Source: Podaxis mareebaensis
Taxonomy: Eukaryota; Basidiomycota; Agaricomycetes; Agaricales; Agaricaceae
Reading direction: 5' to 3'
Length of the DNA: 64,000 bases
Assembly: GCA_018524725.1 (NCBI GenBank)
Contig: JAEUWP010000593.1
Span: forward strand, 124,001 to 188,000
In this document: in pieces, positions 47,532-60,608 of the stretch
Layout: every line of letters begins with the position of its first letter
Numbering within the stretch: the stretch's first letter is position 1
Notes under the pieces: model-generated
Told to the model about the DNA's origin: nothing
The model's database searches: none
The model's input: only the letters and a program-made list of their open reading frames with translations
Program-made: the position numbers and the translations under genes

Positions 47532-49828
47532 ATGATCACGGGTATGATCAAGAAGAAAATGAGAGCAATCGTGCGTCCTACATCCCCAATGAACCACCCA
47601 ACTTACTTAAATCTATCAAGCACTCTCGCATTCTTTTAAACAGGATTACGGCTGCTTTCTTCGTCTTTAGCTTTGTTCTCTGCCTCACACAAGGCATCAT
47701 CCAGTCTCTCCTCTTCTCAGTCGACTCAGAATATAAAGGACTGCTCCATGAGATCATATCAACCGTGGAACCCAATGCCTTACTGAATCTCACTGAGATT
47801 CCATCCCAATTTCGCACCGGCAATATCCCACTCCGGTTGTGCAACAGTGTCTCAATAGGTGCATACCGGAAGCAAAATAATTGTAGTATTGTCTTTGACA
47901 CCACCTTGCCTATTGATCCCCCGGTGCGTCAATTCCTGTTCTAGCTCATATGCGTGCTAACCACCCCCCAGTCTCCGGTGACTGTAAGCCCTGGAATCCC
48001 TCTCGTCCTGATTTTTCCCATCAACCGACATTCAGGTTATGAAAGAAATTGCGTTCTCTGAACATGGTGTTTCTGTCCGGGGAGATAATACTGCAGTATC
48101 CGTCGGCGTCGGCCAAAGATGTGCGCAAACGTTGCTCTATGCACACCAGAAGTGTGTCAACCCTGTCCCCTCCAACACACACTACTTAGGTCTCACTCAT
48201 CGCACTCCAGTATCAGGAACTTCAGTAGCGAAGACTTGACCTTTATCCTTCTGCAGTTCTGGCTCCTCGGGATCTCCGTGCTGGCTGTGATGAACGACTC
48301 AGTCCCCCACCTGTAAGCCGGTCCCTCGACTTTATCTGACATTGAACTCTAAACGTCCATAAATGACAGTTGTACAGTATTCATGACACGTGTGCTCATG
48401 ACAGCGTGGTCGATTTACTCCCTTTGGCGGACCCAGAATTTCCAAGTCATTTTCAGAAAGCTGTATGCAGACCCCGGGACTCCTTGTCACATAGACTTCT
48501 TCGCGCCTTATTTTCCAAGGCGACTGGCATATGAGGTTTGTTTTTGCGCTCCCTTCGGTGATCGGGAATAGGTCAACACATAACTACAGATACCCGATCT
48601 CGTTCTCAGTGCCACTGGTTTAGTGATCGCCTGTTGGTTCTCTTGGGGCCTCTTACAGGTAAGCAGCCCGACACTTTGGTATCGGCAGGCTTTTGAGAAC
48701 GTTCATCAGACTTACAACGCCCAAGCGGTGAGGTACGTTGGTGCCCCAGAACACATCAATCGCATCAACAAAGTCAGTATTGGTCCGGATGTCTTCACCT
48801 CAGCTGACTCGCTGCCCATCACCAGCTGTCCTTGGCCGTTCTTTCGTGTTTGCAAATGGAGATCTTCATCCTTGTAGCGGCTATGGGCCTTTGGGTAGAC
48901 GTCCTCAAAAACACTGCGATCAACAGAATATCCAGCCACAACCCTGCCTATTTGGGTCTCACCATCACCACGTCGATTGTAGGTTGTGTTCATCAATCCC
49001 AGTTGATATATTGTGATGACTCAATCACCCCACATCACATAGGTCCTTATTCCTTGGATTTGTTTGGTAAGCCATCGGACCCAGTGTCAATGTCAGGAAC
49101 ATCGTTGATGCAGTGTGTGGTAATCAGGGGTGGTATGGCATCCGTCGTGAGATGAAAAAAACGATTGCACTGTTCTTCTTTTTCGCGTTTGTGATCATTT
49201 CGGGATGGTCCATCATGTTCTATTCTTTGGTGTACAGATGGCAAGCTGTTTTTATCCCTCCTTTCCCTCCACCACGGTTACTGATTTTGGAAATATGATA
49301 GGACATTTCTTCAATGGCCGTTCCTCGCAGGCCTTTCGGTCTCCTCATTCGTTCTTATAGTGTCGAGCACGATCCTTGCTATTATCTGCCGGCTCAACTT
49401 CGACCGGGGACTCAAGCAATATCGTAAGTCTTCACCCAAGATGCTATCAGATTCCTAGGATTGGTAGCACTGAATCATGAACTTCAGTTGAAGCAGAAGC
49501 GGCGCTTGCCAAGTTCGGGTTCTCGCCTGAGGTATTCAGACACGACGAGGAGAAGAACACGCCCCTCGATCTGAGCACTACTGACTTCAAGATGTCAACA
49601 TTCAGTCCTACGTCGCCCGCGATGAAATACGAACAGCCGGCGCCGACATACCTTGCACAACTCCCATACAGTAGATCTGGGTCCATGGGTGTAGGTGCAC
49701 ATTATGCGGCTGAAGGACGAGTAGCTTCCCAGAGAGCTCCACTTCAAGTTCCGAGGCTCGCTGAACGGCCCACGAGAATGTCGCAGAGCCCGCCCAAGTA
49801 TAATGTGCAGTTTGGAGAGTCTTTTTGA
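47532..49828 (+). CDS. Seven-segment membrane protein of a fungal family of unknown function, paralogue 1
   Basis: Spliced exons give about seven hydrophobic segments, for example ITAAFFVFSFVLCLTQGIIQ, FILLQFWLLGISVLAVM, LVIACWFSWGLLQ and LFFFFAFVIISGWSIMFYSL. Between the first two is a loop with Cys and possible N-glycosylation sites. Family marks are NDSVPHL just after the second segment, LMTAWSIYSLWRT in the third, and ILAIICRLNF at the end of the last. The tail of about 110 residues is Ser/Pro-rich (FSPTSPAMKYEQPAP) and likely cytoplasmic. The ATG at 47532 starts a 13-codon first exon. The same order of motifs occurs in the gene at 58161-60608, so the two are paralogues. I know no function for the family. 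Exon borders in the middle are approximate. Confidence 0.75.
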
Positions 49829-50288
49829 GACTGGTTACTATGTATAGTGGACACTTCATATACGTAGGTAGGACATTTCGTTTATCATGTACTTTGGTGG
49901 ACGATATAAATGTATGATCATGGTTTGCGCGTACACATTATGCTAAAATCAATCTTTCTCATTGACATGTCGTGGATACTTGGCCCGCGAACTTGGTTCA
50001 CCACTTGTAACAATATAAGAACTTGGTTGGCTAACAGGACATATTGAACCTCGCGCTCAAATTGACCCCTAGTAGGCCCTTATATTCGACACCTGAGCTG
50101 GCGTTGTTTGTGATATAGTGGAAGAAACCAAGGGGGTAGTTAGACCTTAAATATACGTCGCTCGGGATGTGCGGCAGAAGCTGGGCGTGATGGGCACTGG
50201 AATACCAGGAGTACTGGACGCGACTTGTCTTAATTTCATGACAGCGTGATTAAAAGAAACACCCACTCGTTGTCCCGCAATTGCAGCA
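49829..50288. other. Convergent 3' intergenic region
   Basis: This lies between the stops of the membrane-protein gene and the permease. No gene, repeat or RNA is supported. Confidence 0.4.
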
Positions 50289-52427
50289 TCAAGCCTTCGC
50301 ACTCTTCAACTCTTTACTCTTCTCAGAATCGTCTTCCCCAGATAGCCCCGAGCGGCGTTCGTCGGTCACATCTTCACCATAAATAGTCTCTTCAATGGAG
50401 GCTTCGTTCGGGGGGAAGGCAATCGATAGGACCCAATAAACAGATCCGGCGACAAAGAACTGAAGACTTAAATGAGTAGTCAGATCCAGAATGCTGTAAG
50501 TGAGGGCTTACACCGAATAACCAAGAAACATTGAACATAAAAGAGGCGTTTCCAACGAAGATGTCAGGGTTGATGTTGTGGATGAGGCCCGGAAGGGCAG
50601 GGGTCACAGACACAAGGAGAGCAACAAGAGCTCTCCAATTCTGAGCGGTGTAGTCAGAAGACAGGACACAAGCGTCGCTCTGGAGGGCGGGGGCTTACAA
50701 TTCCATTCCAATATCGATATCTGCCATTAGGATCGTATAAAGCAGGCACGTCTACCCTGCATTTGTGAACGAGCCAATACTGTAAGATGTTATGAGCACA
50801 AAAAACCTATGTCCATGAGCGTTAGACCCACGTCAACTACCATACTGCGTTCCAGGCCGTCAGAATTCAGTAGTCAGCAGGAGTTCTGAAACATACATTG
50901 CAGCAAAGGGACCCAGGAAAACCGTATATCCACTCATGAAGGACAAAAACTTTGGAGCAGAAGCCAAGATTTCCCAAGGGCACAGTGCCCAGCCGCCAAT
51001 AATCGCACAGATAGCCTGGCCCCTCCTGATATTAATGTACTGCGGAAATAGAACCGTCATATCATTGGCGGCACTCAAGCTGTTGGCTGATATATTCGTG
51101 CCGAGTGTAGCAAGCATGAACGCAAAAGATGCAAAGAATGCAGCTGCACGGTTGTCCCATTTGTCGATGAGGCGTAGGGGATCCCAGAGGATTTCGCCGT
51201 AGAGCGTTTCGCCAGCAGATGTCACTGCGATACCTGAAATGTTGTTAGTTGAGTTAGTGGAGTAGGAAGGAGAAGCTCAGACCGATGAAAGCGACAAAGG
51301 TGAAAGCCGTGGGGATGATAGCCAGTTGGACGTATTGTCTAGTGAGGGTGTAAGGCTCGATTCATAGACGAAAAAGAGAGCCAACGAACGCTCGTTCAGT
51401 TCTTGCGTAACGCTAGGCAAAGGTATTTAGTTATGCAGTTCCCTCCGAACACGAGCATCCTCACAGTAAAATCGGGAATATTGACGGATAAAGTCGCATA
51501 AAGCCCAAGAGCGCTATTCAGCGCACCCAACCACGCCCAGCTCAGGTCAGCGCCAGTAAGTTGGGTATGTCGTGGTTCCAGGCTCACACGCACAGGAACC
51601 TTGACAAAGGACCAAATAAGCATTGCCAACCATGAGATGGGCACAATAATAGACTTTGCGGTGAAGAGGTGTCGGATCTTCTGTGGAGATACTAACATGA
51701 AAGGGAATTGGATGAACCAGTAGAGGAAGTAGCACATGATGCCTGATATATTGAATTAAGTTCGGCTTATCAAGGCAAGAGGAGAGCACTTGCCAACAGT
51801 TGTGATGTTTGCTTCCTTGGAGAAGTGGTTGGGTATACGTGCAGTTGAAGGCCATATAGCTTTGAGCATCTGATAGACGCACTCAGAACCTGTGAATGTC
51901 TGTCAAGGTAGAGACTCAATCAGCGAACAACAAGCAATAATGTGCAGAATACCTGGATTCCAAACCAGAACATTGCAAGAACTACACGGCTGACAACGCT
52001 GAAGTAGCTCAGCCAAAATCCAAAGGAAGCCCGACTGATGATTGGAAACGCAATATGCAGCCGAGCACCAACCGTTCCATTCAGAACTACAACAGCCTAG
52101 TGGTAATGGTTATCAAGAGTATATCGCATGTCAGATCAGGGGAGCACTTACAGCGATGATAACATGTCCCAGTGCTATAGCTGGCAATGCCTGTCTCCAG
52201 GACAGTCCGACCGCTAACATCGAACTCGCCAACTGCCACCCCGGCACATTCGTAGCATCCGATACCCAGTACGCAACATAATTCCAAGTTGACCACGTCC
52301 TCTTGTGCAAGGGTACAGGGTCCATGTCCTTATTGCTCCATCTTGAGTTCGGACCAAACCTCGAGCTTCCTGGTTGGAGCGACCACATCGACGGCTTGAA
52401 ATAATTCCACATACTTGCGGGCAGCAT
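50289..52427 (-). CDS. NCS1-family permease (uracil/uridine/allantoin type)
   Basis: This plasma-membrane symporter belongs to the nucleobase-cation-symport-1 family (Fur4, Fui1, Dal4). The N-terminal signature NKDMDPVPLHKRTWSTWNY is diagnostic. It is followed by YWVSDATNVPGWQLASSMLA, ARLHIAFPIISRASFGFW, DLSWAWLGALNSALGLYAT, NIPDFTRYAK, TLGTNISANSLSAANDM and PKFLSFMSGYTVFLGPFAAM. The C-terminal tail is hydrophilic and rich in Glu/Lys (EDDSEKSKELKSAKA end). About nine introns are needed. I use the ATG at 52427; an in-frame TTG further upstream is not a start. Substrate cannot be distinguished within the Fur/Dal group. Confidence 0.88.
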
Positions 52428-52749
52428 AAAGATACTGGGAAGATACTGGGTGAAGACGAGAATCAATCCGGAGCGGCTTTAAGTGTCCCATAACAGCTAG
52501 ATCTAGGAACGATAGTGTCATGACTCCACATGGGCGACGGACGTAGATAAGGTGTGTATGTCATTCCGTTACTAGAACAAGAAGACAGTTGGGCCAGATG
52601 GCAAGTTGCCCTGGATTCTATGATAGTCCGCCAAATGTATTAAAACTAAGTATGAGCCAAGATAATGGACTGTAACTTTCGGATCACTGCCATGCGCGCG
52701 GCACTCTACTTATCAACTAACAGTACCTCTCATAATCCCTCATAGTCCC
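52428..52749. other. Intergenic, upstream of the permease
   Basis: This is a short spacer between two genes on the same strand. It presumably holds the permease promoter. Nothing distinctive is seen. Confidence 0.4.
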
Positions 52750-54266
52750 TTAAGGCTTCAAACCCAGGCCATAAAGCTGATTCGCCGTATGGAAGAGCAC
52801 ATTCTGTACAATGGTCACGGCTTGTGCTTCCGTCAAGTTTCCTGCTTCTACCGTTTCTCTTAACACCTGATGGAACGCGTCAAAAGATCAGAGTATTCAT
52901 CATCAAAGGATGCTCACGTCATATAGGGCTCGGCGCGATTGTAGAGTTGCCAGATAGTAAGATTCGGGCCAATAGTGCCCGTCAGCTGGAGGATACTTGG
53001 GGTCAACCATATGACGTGGAGATTAGCGACCTCACTGCAGACTTACTCGACCATAGTAGTTTATTCGTAGGGGTAAGTTCCAGGAGCTGGTGAAGAATGT
53101 TTTTCTGCCCTTGGGCGGAAACTAACGGGAAGACCTAACAAGTATAAAATTAGTTGGGCGCTGCACATGATACACATGATACCTTGCAGCCCCGTACCTC
53201 GCCGAAGTCAAGGTATACGTTCGAATAGACCGATGCTAGGTATCCGGCTTCGCGGGTGTATGGGTAGGATGAATGTAGAAGAACGAAGGGGGTGCGAGAA
53301 TAGTTTCGGATGACCTGCTGTAGCCGAGCAGGGGTTGAGAAGATAAGGTTGATGTCATTGTCACCGAGGCCAGTATGGAATTGGACTACACAACGGCCGA
53401 GTCAAAGGGGTCCGCAAAGATAGCGAGCAATGGAGCGCACCTGGTTTTTGGTACTCGCCAGCTACCTCAAGCGTTATTCTGACAACGAGGTCGTTGAGAT
53501 CTTTGTGTGCCAGGCGAATTTTACCTTCGGCTTGCAGCATCTTGAAAACATCTAACAACGAGAACTTCAAACCTGCTTGGGATGAATACATGCTGACGTC
53601 GAGGCCGGTACGGTAACAAACAATGGATTTGAAGCCTGCAACGGCCGGGTCCTGGGCATGGGCGACCAAAGCTGCTCGAATTGCTGTGGTGAAACCACTG
53701 AGTATGGGTACGACGTTCAAGGTATCTGTCATGAGGTGTGGTTCGAGGAGTTTCCGAAGGATATTCTTGTACCCGTGTTGTCAGTACAACGAGCTCGATG
53801 GCGTATGTCATACATAGCCCACCTCTGCGAGTACCTCGACGCGTACAATCCTTCGTGATTTGTTCCTGGTGAACTGATCATGCCAAGCGATATCATTGAC
53901 CACATCCCGATCATCCAAGTCATCATCGATCAAGATAGTGTCTATGGCGGTACCCTCGAAGGAAATCTTGCAGAGTTCCTCGTAATCATATTCCGCTCTC
54001 TTGACCTTGACTTCTTCCCAGGCGGCCGAGTCCGGTAGACCCAAGAGTCTGGCAAGCTGCGGAGTGGCACGCAGGCAGGCCAGAGTGTGAGGTCCATCTC
54101 TGGTGAGCGCCTCGCCGCTCGCCTCGGATATCACACCCTCGTACGGGAGGTCGTTTCGGTTCTGCTCGCGGAGGAGTGGATGCGCATGGTTGTCGATGGC
54201 TGGAAACGTTAGGGCAGCGGCGCAGAGAGCGGGGAACTTATCGTCGGAAATCTGGGTCGACGACAT
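52750..54266 (-). CDS. Amidohydrolase (amidohydrolase-2 type, FluG N-terminal-like)
   Basis: This is a metal-dependent hydrolase of the TIM-barrel superfamily. Start MSSTQISDDKFPALCAAALT at 54266. FPAIDNHAHPLL carries the HxH metal site of strand 1. AVAGFKSIVCYRTGLDV, VQFHTGLGDNDINLI and LLHSSYPYTREAGYLA carry the later His and acidic positions, then SSDGHW. The C terminus is QLYGLGLKP. Length is about 410 after removing introns. It matches the N-terminal half of FluG-like proteins but has no glutamine-synthetase domain. The reaction is unknown. It lies 322 bases from the NCS1 permease on the same strand. Confidence 0.82.
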
Positions 54267-54595
54267 CGGTGAGTGACCCAGGATAGATGCAGATCCATAT
54301 ATACCCGCCGGGAATTCACCATAAGAAGAAAGCCTAATCACATCGTCATCCGTTACACACCGTTACATAGTAATACTTTAACAGACCAAACAGTTGAAAG
54401 CCTGATACAGCGGAAACAGCTCGCGAGGCTCTGCCAGGTGCACAATATGTTTTGGATATTCATCAGTAACGGAGTTCCTTATTACTCAATTTCAAAAACT
54501 ACACACAGAACATCTCCCATGACACCATATTTGCCCGTGTTTGCTTACTCCTCTATTTATCTTATCAGATCAACTTGCCTGCTGCACCCTCTGCT
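54267..54595. promoter_or_regulatory. Divergent promoter of the amidohydrolase and BolA genes
   Basis: These 329 bases separate divergent start codons, so both promoters must overlap here. It is moderately AT-rich near 54490-54570. No specific element is identified. Confidence 0.4.
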
Positions 54596-55029
54596 ATGAT
54601 CACTATCGCAAAGCTGGAAAAGGCCATCCACTCCAAGTTCGTTGTAGAACACCTCGAAATTGAGGATGTTTCAAGCGGATGCGGAGAAAGCTATTCCATC
54701 CTTCTCGTCAGTGATGTGAGTAAACTCAAACGACCTCGATGCCACTATTCTCAAGGATTTCAGGACTTTGAAGGCAAATCCACCCTGCAGAGACATCGAT
54801 TGAGTGAGTAGTTCCTTCCGGATTCCCGTAGCTTGTTGATGACACATACCTCAGTCAACGAGGCACTGAAGGAGGAAATTGCTCAGATGCATGCATTCTC
54901 TCAGGTATGCGCGTCTTATAGAGTTTCGTGCTGGCATCACCGCGAACCTGTGCGCCGCAGAAAACGTTCACACCAGCACAGTATGAAGAATATATCAAGA
55001 AACAGACACAGGAGAAAGAAGCAGAGTAA
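54596..55029 (+). CDS. FRA2: BolA-like protein (FRA2/BOL2), 4 exons
   Basis: This small cytosolic/nuclear BolA protein works with monothiol glutaredoxins in iron-sulphur trafficking and iron sensing. Exons give MITIAKLEKAIHSKFVVEHL, then CGESYSILLVSD, DFEGKSTLQRHRL, VNEALKEEIAQMHAFSQ and KTFTPAQYEEY. The conserved FEGKSTLxRHRxVN and the H of AQMHAFSQ are the glutaredoxin/cluster contact region. Length is about 90 residues. Three introns separate the exons, one directly after SD. It is divergent from the amidohydrolase gene. Confidence 0.92.
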
Positions 55030-55229
55030 TGGATCCGCGTTTGACTGATTGTTATGTACCACCTTGCTTGAACGTTTGAGCCAAGTCACCCCTACTTATC
55101 CGGATAATGGACGCAAGAGATATCATATCCTTCTGTATTAATAGATTACCTGAATATCGCTTATGTAAAAAGATCTGAGTATCTTGAAAACCCCCGTCTG
55201 CCCTAGTTCACGCCAAACCGCAAGTCTCC

Positions 55230-57489
55230 ATGATCTCTCAACTACCTTATCCTCCTTACGATCCTACTGATAAAAAGGGGTTTGTGGGACTTCTTGAGAG
55301 ACGAACGTAGCTGACACGAGTGAACCTGCAGATTTTCGTGCGTATATCCTGTCCGGGTAGAGACCTGTGTTGAACGTAGCTTCTCAGTTACGAGACTGTT
55401 TTGAAAAGGTGGCCGACGATTATCACCAGCGTAATCGATGAATTGCACCAGCAGTGCCACGACCTCTCGATCGAGCTTCAAAAAGGTGCTGATCCCCAGG
55501 GTGTCCTCGAAGCCAAGATTAAGGAGGCGTTGGCCATCGTGAACAAGATTAGCAAACTCAAGTATGAGATGGCCCGTGATAAACCTCTCAAGTCGGTAGC
55601 GCACCCTCATATAGACTGACAGTCGGCGCGAGAACTGATTCAACAAAAGTCCCATACTGAAAGATGGTGAACTCTATTCCGACCTTTATAACAAGGAATT
55701 GGAAGCTCTGGCCAGGGAGGGAAAGAACACGTGGTTCACTGCCCCGTGGCTTTATGCCGAGTTTGTCCTGTTGTTACTCTTCCAGCCGCGATTTTTGTTG
55801 AATTCACCCCTTCAGATGTTATCTGTACGTGCCTGGGTGCCGCACGTTGGCTCGGCGATGGCTGACTCTCCGTGCAAAGATACCGGCTCTTACGCTCTTA
55901 TCTCATCCAAACTCAGCACTGGAAAGATTTTGATCCTTTCCTCTCCCAGAAGAATAGAACCTTCAAACACTCATACAATTCGATCCTTCGTGAGTATTCG
56001 GTCGAGGTCTTCCGTGGTGAGTGTTCTAACATGCCCAAGAGCTCGCAACCATCATGCACGATTTAGAAGCCGAGAAAGGAGTTCTCATGTCAGATGACGA
56101 CAAACTGGAAGTCTTCTTCAAACAGGTGATTCAAATGAGTCTCTGGTTAGTTCATTCCATCATTTACACGGATCGAAGCTGATGCAACGTTAAGGGGAAA
56201 TGCCACTGTACAAACTCCTTCCACTCTTGGGCTAATATTGAGATAGCTTACAAGCAACCGTATTTCAGGACCTTTCTCTCCTCACTCATATGTCAGTATC
56301 CGACATCGAGCGACTCCAGGCTGTCGGAAAGGAATCTCAGGCAGCGAGGCGCGAGTTCATCCTCAGGGATGATCAGGATGCAGTTTGGAATCATTTCAAA
56401 TCCCTGAAAGATGCCCGAATCGATATTGTTCTCGATAATTGTAAGTCATGACGTCTAAAGTAAGATATTAGCCGCAGACTAATGTGTGGTCGCCTGTACA
56501 GCTGGGTTTGAGGTGAGATAAAGCCTTTCGGCGGCCAAATTTCCATTTAGCATTCCTCCCTAGTTAGTCACCGATTTGGTGTTTGCGGATTTCCTGGTCA
56601 CTTATACCCCGCACGTCAACAAGGTCATCTTCCAGTAGGTCTCGCCGTTCTTATGGTTTTCGTTGGTAATGTCGGGACCTCGCCAGCCCGAAAATGATTC
56701 CCTGGTTCGTATCAGATGTCACGCCTCCTGACTTCAAGCAGGTTTTCGTGTCGCTCCCTGATCCAACATTCTTCGATTCCGCCTCCGAAGGCGAGTCTGA
56801 GAGCCGTCAGCACCTGATCACTATGACCAACCGATGGAAAGAATATATTGACCAAGGTGTTTTTGTGCTTTCTGTTTCGCCTGAATCGCGCCTTGGCGAG
56901 GATACGCATGGTGCAGCTGACTTTTGGACATCACCGTATCCCTATTGGAATATGGAGTCTCTTGCTCCGGAACTGTTTAAGAATCTGAGGACCAGTGGCC
57001 TTGTAATCTTCAAGGTATGTTGCTTGTTTTTGATTATGGTGCTGGGTTCAGCCTACATCGTCTATGTAGGGTGACTTGAAGTGAGTGGATCTATTAGGTG
57101 GTTGACTCTGTTCTGATGCTGGGCCTTATTAATAGCTATCGGAAGTGGGTCTCCCTCCGTACGCATATGTATGATCAGAAGCGCAGACATGTACTTCCTA
57201 TAGGCTCACTGGGGATGTCAAATGGCCTGCATGGACGCCATTCTCAGAAGCGCTCAGAGATCTCGCAGGATCCTTCCCAATCTTGAGTCTACGCACAAAC
57301 AAGGCTGATGCGGTGGTTGGGATTGATCGGGTAGTCGCAGAAGAGTTGGATGCCAAGAGTGGGAATCGGTGGAGAGTGGACGGAAGGTGAGTAGTGTTAC
57401 TGCGAGTTGCTGCTTAGGCTCAACATCGCAAATCTTCCAGTTACGCGTTGATATCATTCTTGGGTCGTACAAATGGTTCTTTATTGTGA
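55230..57489 (+). CDS. DUF89 damage-control phosphatase (ARMT1-like), about 13 exons
   Basis: This is a metal-dependent phosphatase of DUF89 subfamily III (yeast YMR027W, human ARMT1), proposed to remove damaged sugar phosphates. The start MISQLPYPPYDPTDKKG is followed by many small exons: KRWPTIITSVIDELHQQC, ELYSDLYNKELEALAREGKN, WLYAECYLYRLLRSY, HMSVSDIERLQAV. The active-site metal motif is IVLDNSGFELVTDLVFADFL, and PKMIPWFVSDVTP, TSPYPYWNM and RTNKADAVVGID follow, ending YALISFLGRTNGSLL. Two introns use donor GTTTGT. No frame exceeds about 130 codons because the exons are so short, so the gene is easily missed. Some borders were chosen to keep frame and family order. Confidence 0.87.
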
Positions 57490-58160
57490 GAGTTAGCGTA
57501 CCACAGACTCACAGTCCATATCAATGAAAGTCATTACGTTGGTCGGGTCTGCGGATAACGTATCCTCTCTCTCGGAGTCGTAATTGCGTACGAGAACAGT
57601 ACGAGAACACGCTAGTGTTGATCGATTCTATTGTTTATTAAGCGCTTTAGCTAAAAAAGAGCTTACCCAGAATGGAATATGTATATTGCTTAGCTTATGT
57701 TGGGGTCGAAGCTCATCTCACGATCCGCGTCATTGCTTCCAGTTGCTTCAGCATCCGAATCCATTAGATTCTAACTCGTATCCAAACGACAATCACCAGT
57801 CCTGCAACTGAAGTCTCCCAGCAGTGAGAATCACCTGTGTGTGGAGATACGTTGCCTCACAATGGGAGTTATGCCATGGAAACAGGGCAGAGCACACGCA
57901 TTTACGCCGTGGCTGAGGGTCCGGCAGTTTCACTCAGGCTCGGCCTATTCTACGTCAACTGTACGCGACGACGTTTGTAATCGGCGGAAAACAAACGACA
58001 ACATTCCGATGGAAATCGTCGCTTCTTGCTCCACGCCTCATCTGTGCTGCCCACAGGGACCCCTGGGCTCTTTCCACTCTTGTTGTTTCTTTTCTTTTCT
58101 TTCTCTCTGATCATTGTTCAGCGTTCTGGTAATGCATTGACTGCGCTGTAGCTGTACATC
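57490..58160. other. Intergenic, no supported gene
   Basis: 671 bases between two genes on the plus strand. Short frames show no family resemblance. The last 100 bases are T- and CT-rich ahead of the next start. Confidence 0.4.
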
Positions 58161-60608
58161 ATGAAGCTGCTGAAACTTTCTTTTTGGTCTGCCCAGAGCA
58201 AGTCTTTTGTGAGTCGCCTTGTCGCAATGACTTGTGCATCATGCTGAAGTCCTTCTGATTTGGCAGTATACTAGACTCACATTCACTCGCTTCACGGTCC
58301 TTTACTTTTCCTTTGCTCTGGTCTCATGTATCATTCTCGCCCTTCTCCAGGCCGTCACTTTGGCGGACAACACCGCAGGTGTCAATGCCTTGTCGAACAC
58401 TTTGTCACAAACTGGTTCAGTGAAAGCCAAATACGGGTTGCCGGTAGTACTGGGTGAAAAATTGGTTTTGTGCGATGGCATTCCTAATCGATCAAACGTT
58501 ACTTGCCGTATCTTGTGGGCGTGGAACATGAACGGTTCATCTTCGGTACGCCATAGTGTTGATTTTTGGTCTGCGGACTTTACTTAATGTGGTGAATGAT
58601 CTTTCGACACCTTAGGCTAATGGGACCATCTCGCTGAACCCACGCACAGTCAGCGATACAAAACATACCTTGGTACCTGCGCCCGCTGCGCGTGAGAAAA
58701 CTCTTGATCTACCTGACAACTGTATCTATTCCTTGCGATGGCTACTCGACACGTGAGCTTTTCTCTCGCGTTCAGAACTTCTTTCTGAATCAGCTATTAG
58801 GTTGCAAGATAATAAACGTGAGGATGTCGTCACGTTATGCTTTCAGATCTGGCTGTTTTCCTTGGCCTTCATTACCGTATGTTTCAAGCTCTTCGCCCTC
58901 TTCTACCGGAATTGCTGATTGTAGTACTTAGCTACTCAACGAGAGTATACCACACCTAGCGGCAGGTCTCTTTGGCCACGTACTGGGAACCGGTTGGGCA
59001 GGATATAGAGTCCGGTCCACTGTCCGTTTGACGTATATCTATCGGGAAGCCATTGTTCCCCAGTTGTGTTTAGGTAGGGATACCCTCGGAGATTGGTGGG
59101 ATCAGAGGCGGGCGCATGCAGTATGTATCCTTTATAACTACGAGTACTTTTGATTTCATCCTTTCAGATTGGAATTATCGTTGTAAATGCTTGTGCGCTT
59201 ACGGGATTGATATATCTTTCGTCTAAGTTGTTCAAGGTCAGTCATGCCTTGTATCCTGACAGAATATGATGCTTATTCTTATGGATAGGTATATGCTAGC
59301 CAGTCCTTCGCTCGCGTTGGAGCTTCCGAGAAAATCCGGCGCATCTACAAGGTATGGATGGCTCAATGCTACAACAACTATCCTGACCATTGCACAGATC
59401 GTCTTATTGTTCTCTGCCAGCCTGCAACTTACGGGGTTCTTCTCGCTTGCGTCCATTGGTATTTGGTTGAATAAAATCAACCAGGGCATCGTTAGGACGT
59501 TCGCCTCTCATGGAAGGTTATATCTTGCGGCTTTCATCGTAACACTGGTGGTGAGTTTCTGTACCTAAGGTAGTCGCCAGTGGCTTATATGTTTGGTTCA
59601 GTTAGTGTTCCCTTGGCTTATCTTGGTAAGTCACAAACATTCCATCTCAATACATCAATTTAATGTCCTCCCAGGGATGGGTTTGTGTCCGGCGTGAATG
59701 CCTACGCCGTTATGGTGTATTCTGTGTCATCTCCTTGTTCCTTATCACCCTCTTCACTGTTCTTTTTTTCAGTCCAGGTATACCTCATCTCCTATCATTT
59801 CTACAAGGCCGTACTGATCACGTTTCGCGCAGTCTATCGTTTTATCTTCTTGTCCTGGTCCTTCTTTGCCACTATAACTGTGACGAGCTACGCCTGTGTT
59901 GTCGTAGCCTCCATCCTGGGTATCATATGTCGCCTCAACTTTGGCAATGGTTTAGCCCACTATCGTACGTTCTCCCTTATTCCTATTCCTATAGTCAATT
60001 AACGGAAAACTCTTATAGTCCAAGTCCACACAGCGCTCGCTGGTGTCAACTTCACAGCAGGCACTTTCTATGACCATAAGACCGACCCCGAAAAAGCCTT
60101 CCCATTTCAGGCCAAACCATCTAAAGTGACAGCTTCGGAAGGGGTGCAGCTTCACTTAGTTCTCACCGCAACCCGTGGTTCTTCGGTTTATTCGCGCTCC
60201 GAGAGCGATCCGATCATACTCTCCTCAACCCCCCCGGACGTCAAAAGTCTTATCTCAGTCTCTCATGACCCTTCTCATGTTCAGTCTAGGCCAAGGACTA
60301 TGATCAGTCAGGATATCGGTATGAAGGAGGATCCACTACTGCCTGTCCCAGCCCGGAGGAAACCCACAGTGTCCATGGCAAATCGCATTAGTTCCCCACT
60401 CCGGGTCTCAGAGCTTCCTGAGCGATTGTCATCATTAACAGGCTTGCATAAAGCTCTCAACGAGTTCCCTCTGCCACCCATGGCGGCACCATTATCCGCG
60501 GTTAGCCGGTACACGATCTCCAATGTGTCCCAGACGGGTTTGTCACGAGACGGCGGGGATGGCAAGAATGGGAAAGATAGAGGGAATGGAAAGAGCGGAT
60601 GGTTTTAA
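58161..60608 (+). CDS. Seven-segment membrane protein of a fungal family of unknown function, paralogue 2
   Basis: Start MKLLKLSFWSAQSKSF at 58161. The hydrophobic segments are VLYFSFALVSCIILALLQAV, IWLFSLALIT, IVVNACALTGLIYL, IVLLFSASLQLTGFFSLASI, LYLAAFIVTLV, VISLFLITLFTVLFF and YACVVVASILGIICRLNF. An extracellular-type loop with Cys and possible N-glycosylation sites follows the first. Family marks are NESIPHLAAGLFGHVLGTGW and the same IICRLNF at the last segment as in paralogue 1. The C-terminal tail is long and Ser/Arg-rich (ends GNGKSGWF). About eleven introns are needed; several internal borders are approximate. The two paralogues share motif order rather than high identity, so the duplication is old. 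Confidence 0.75.
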
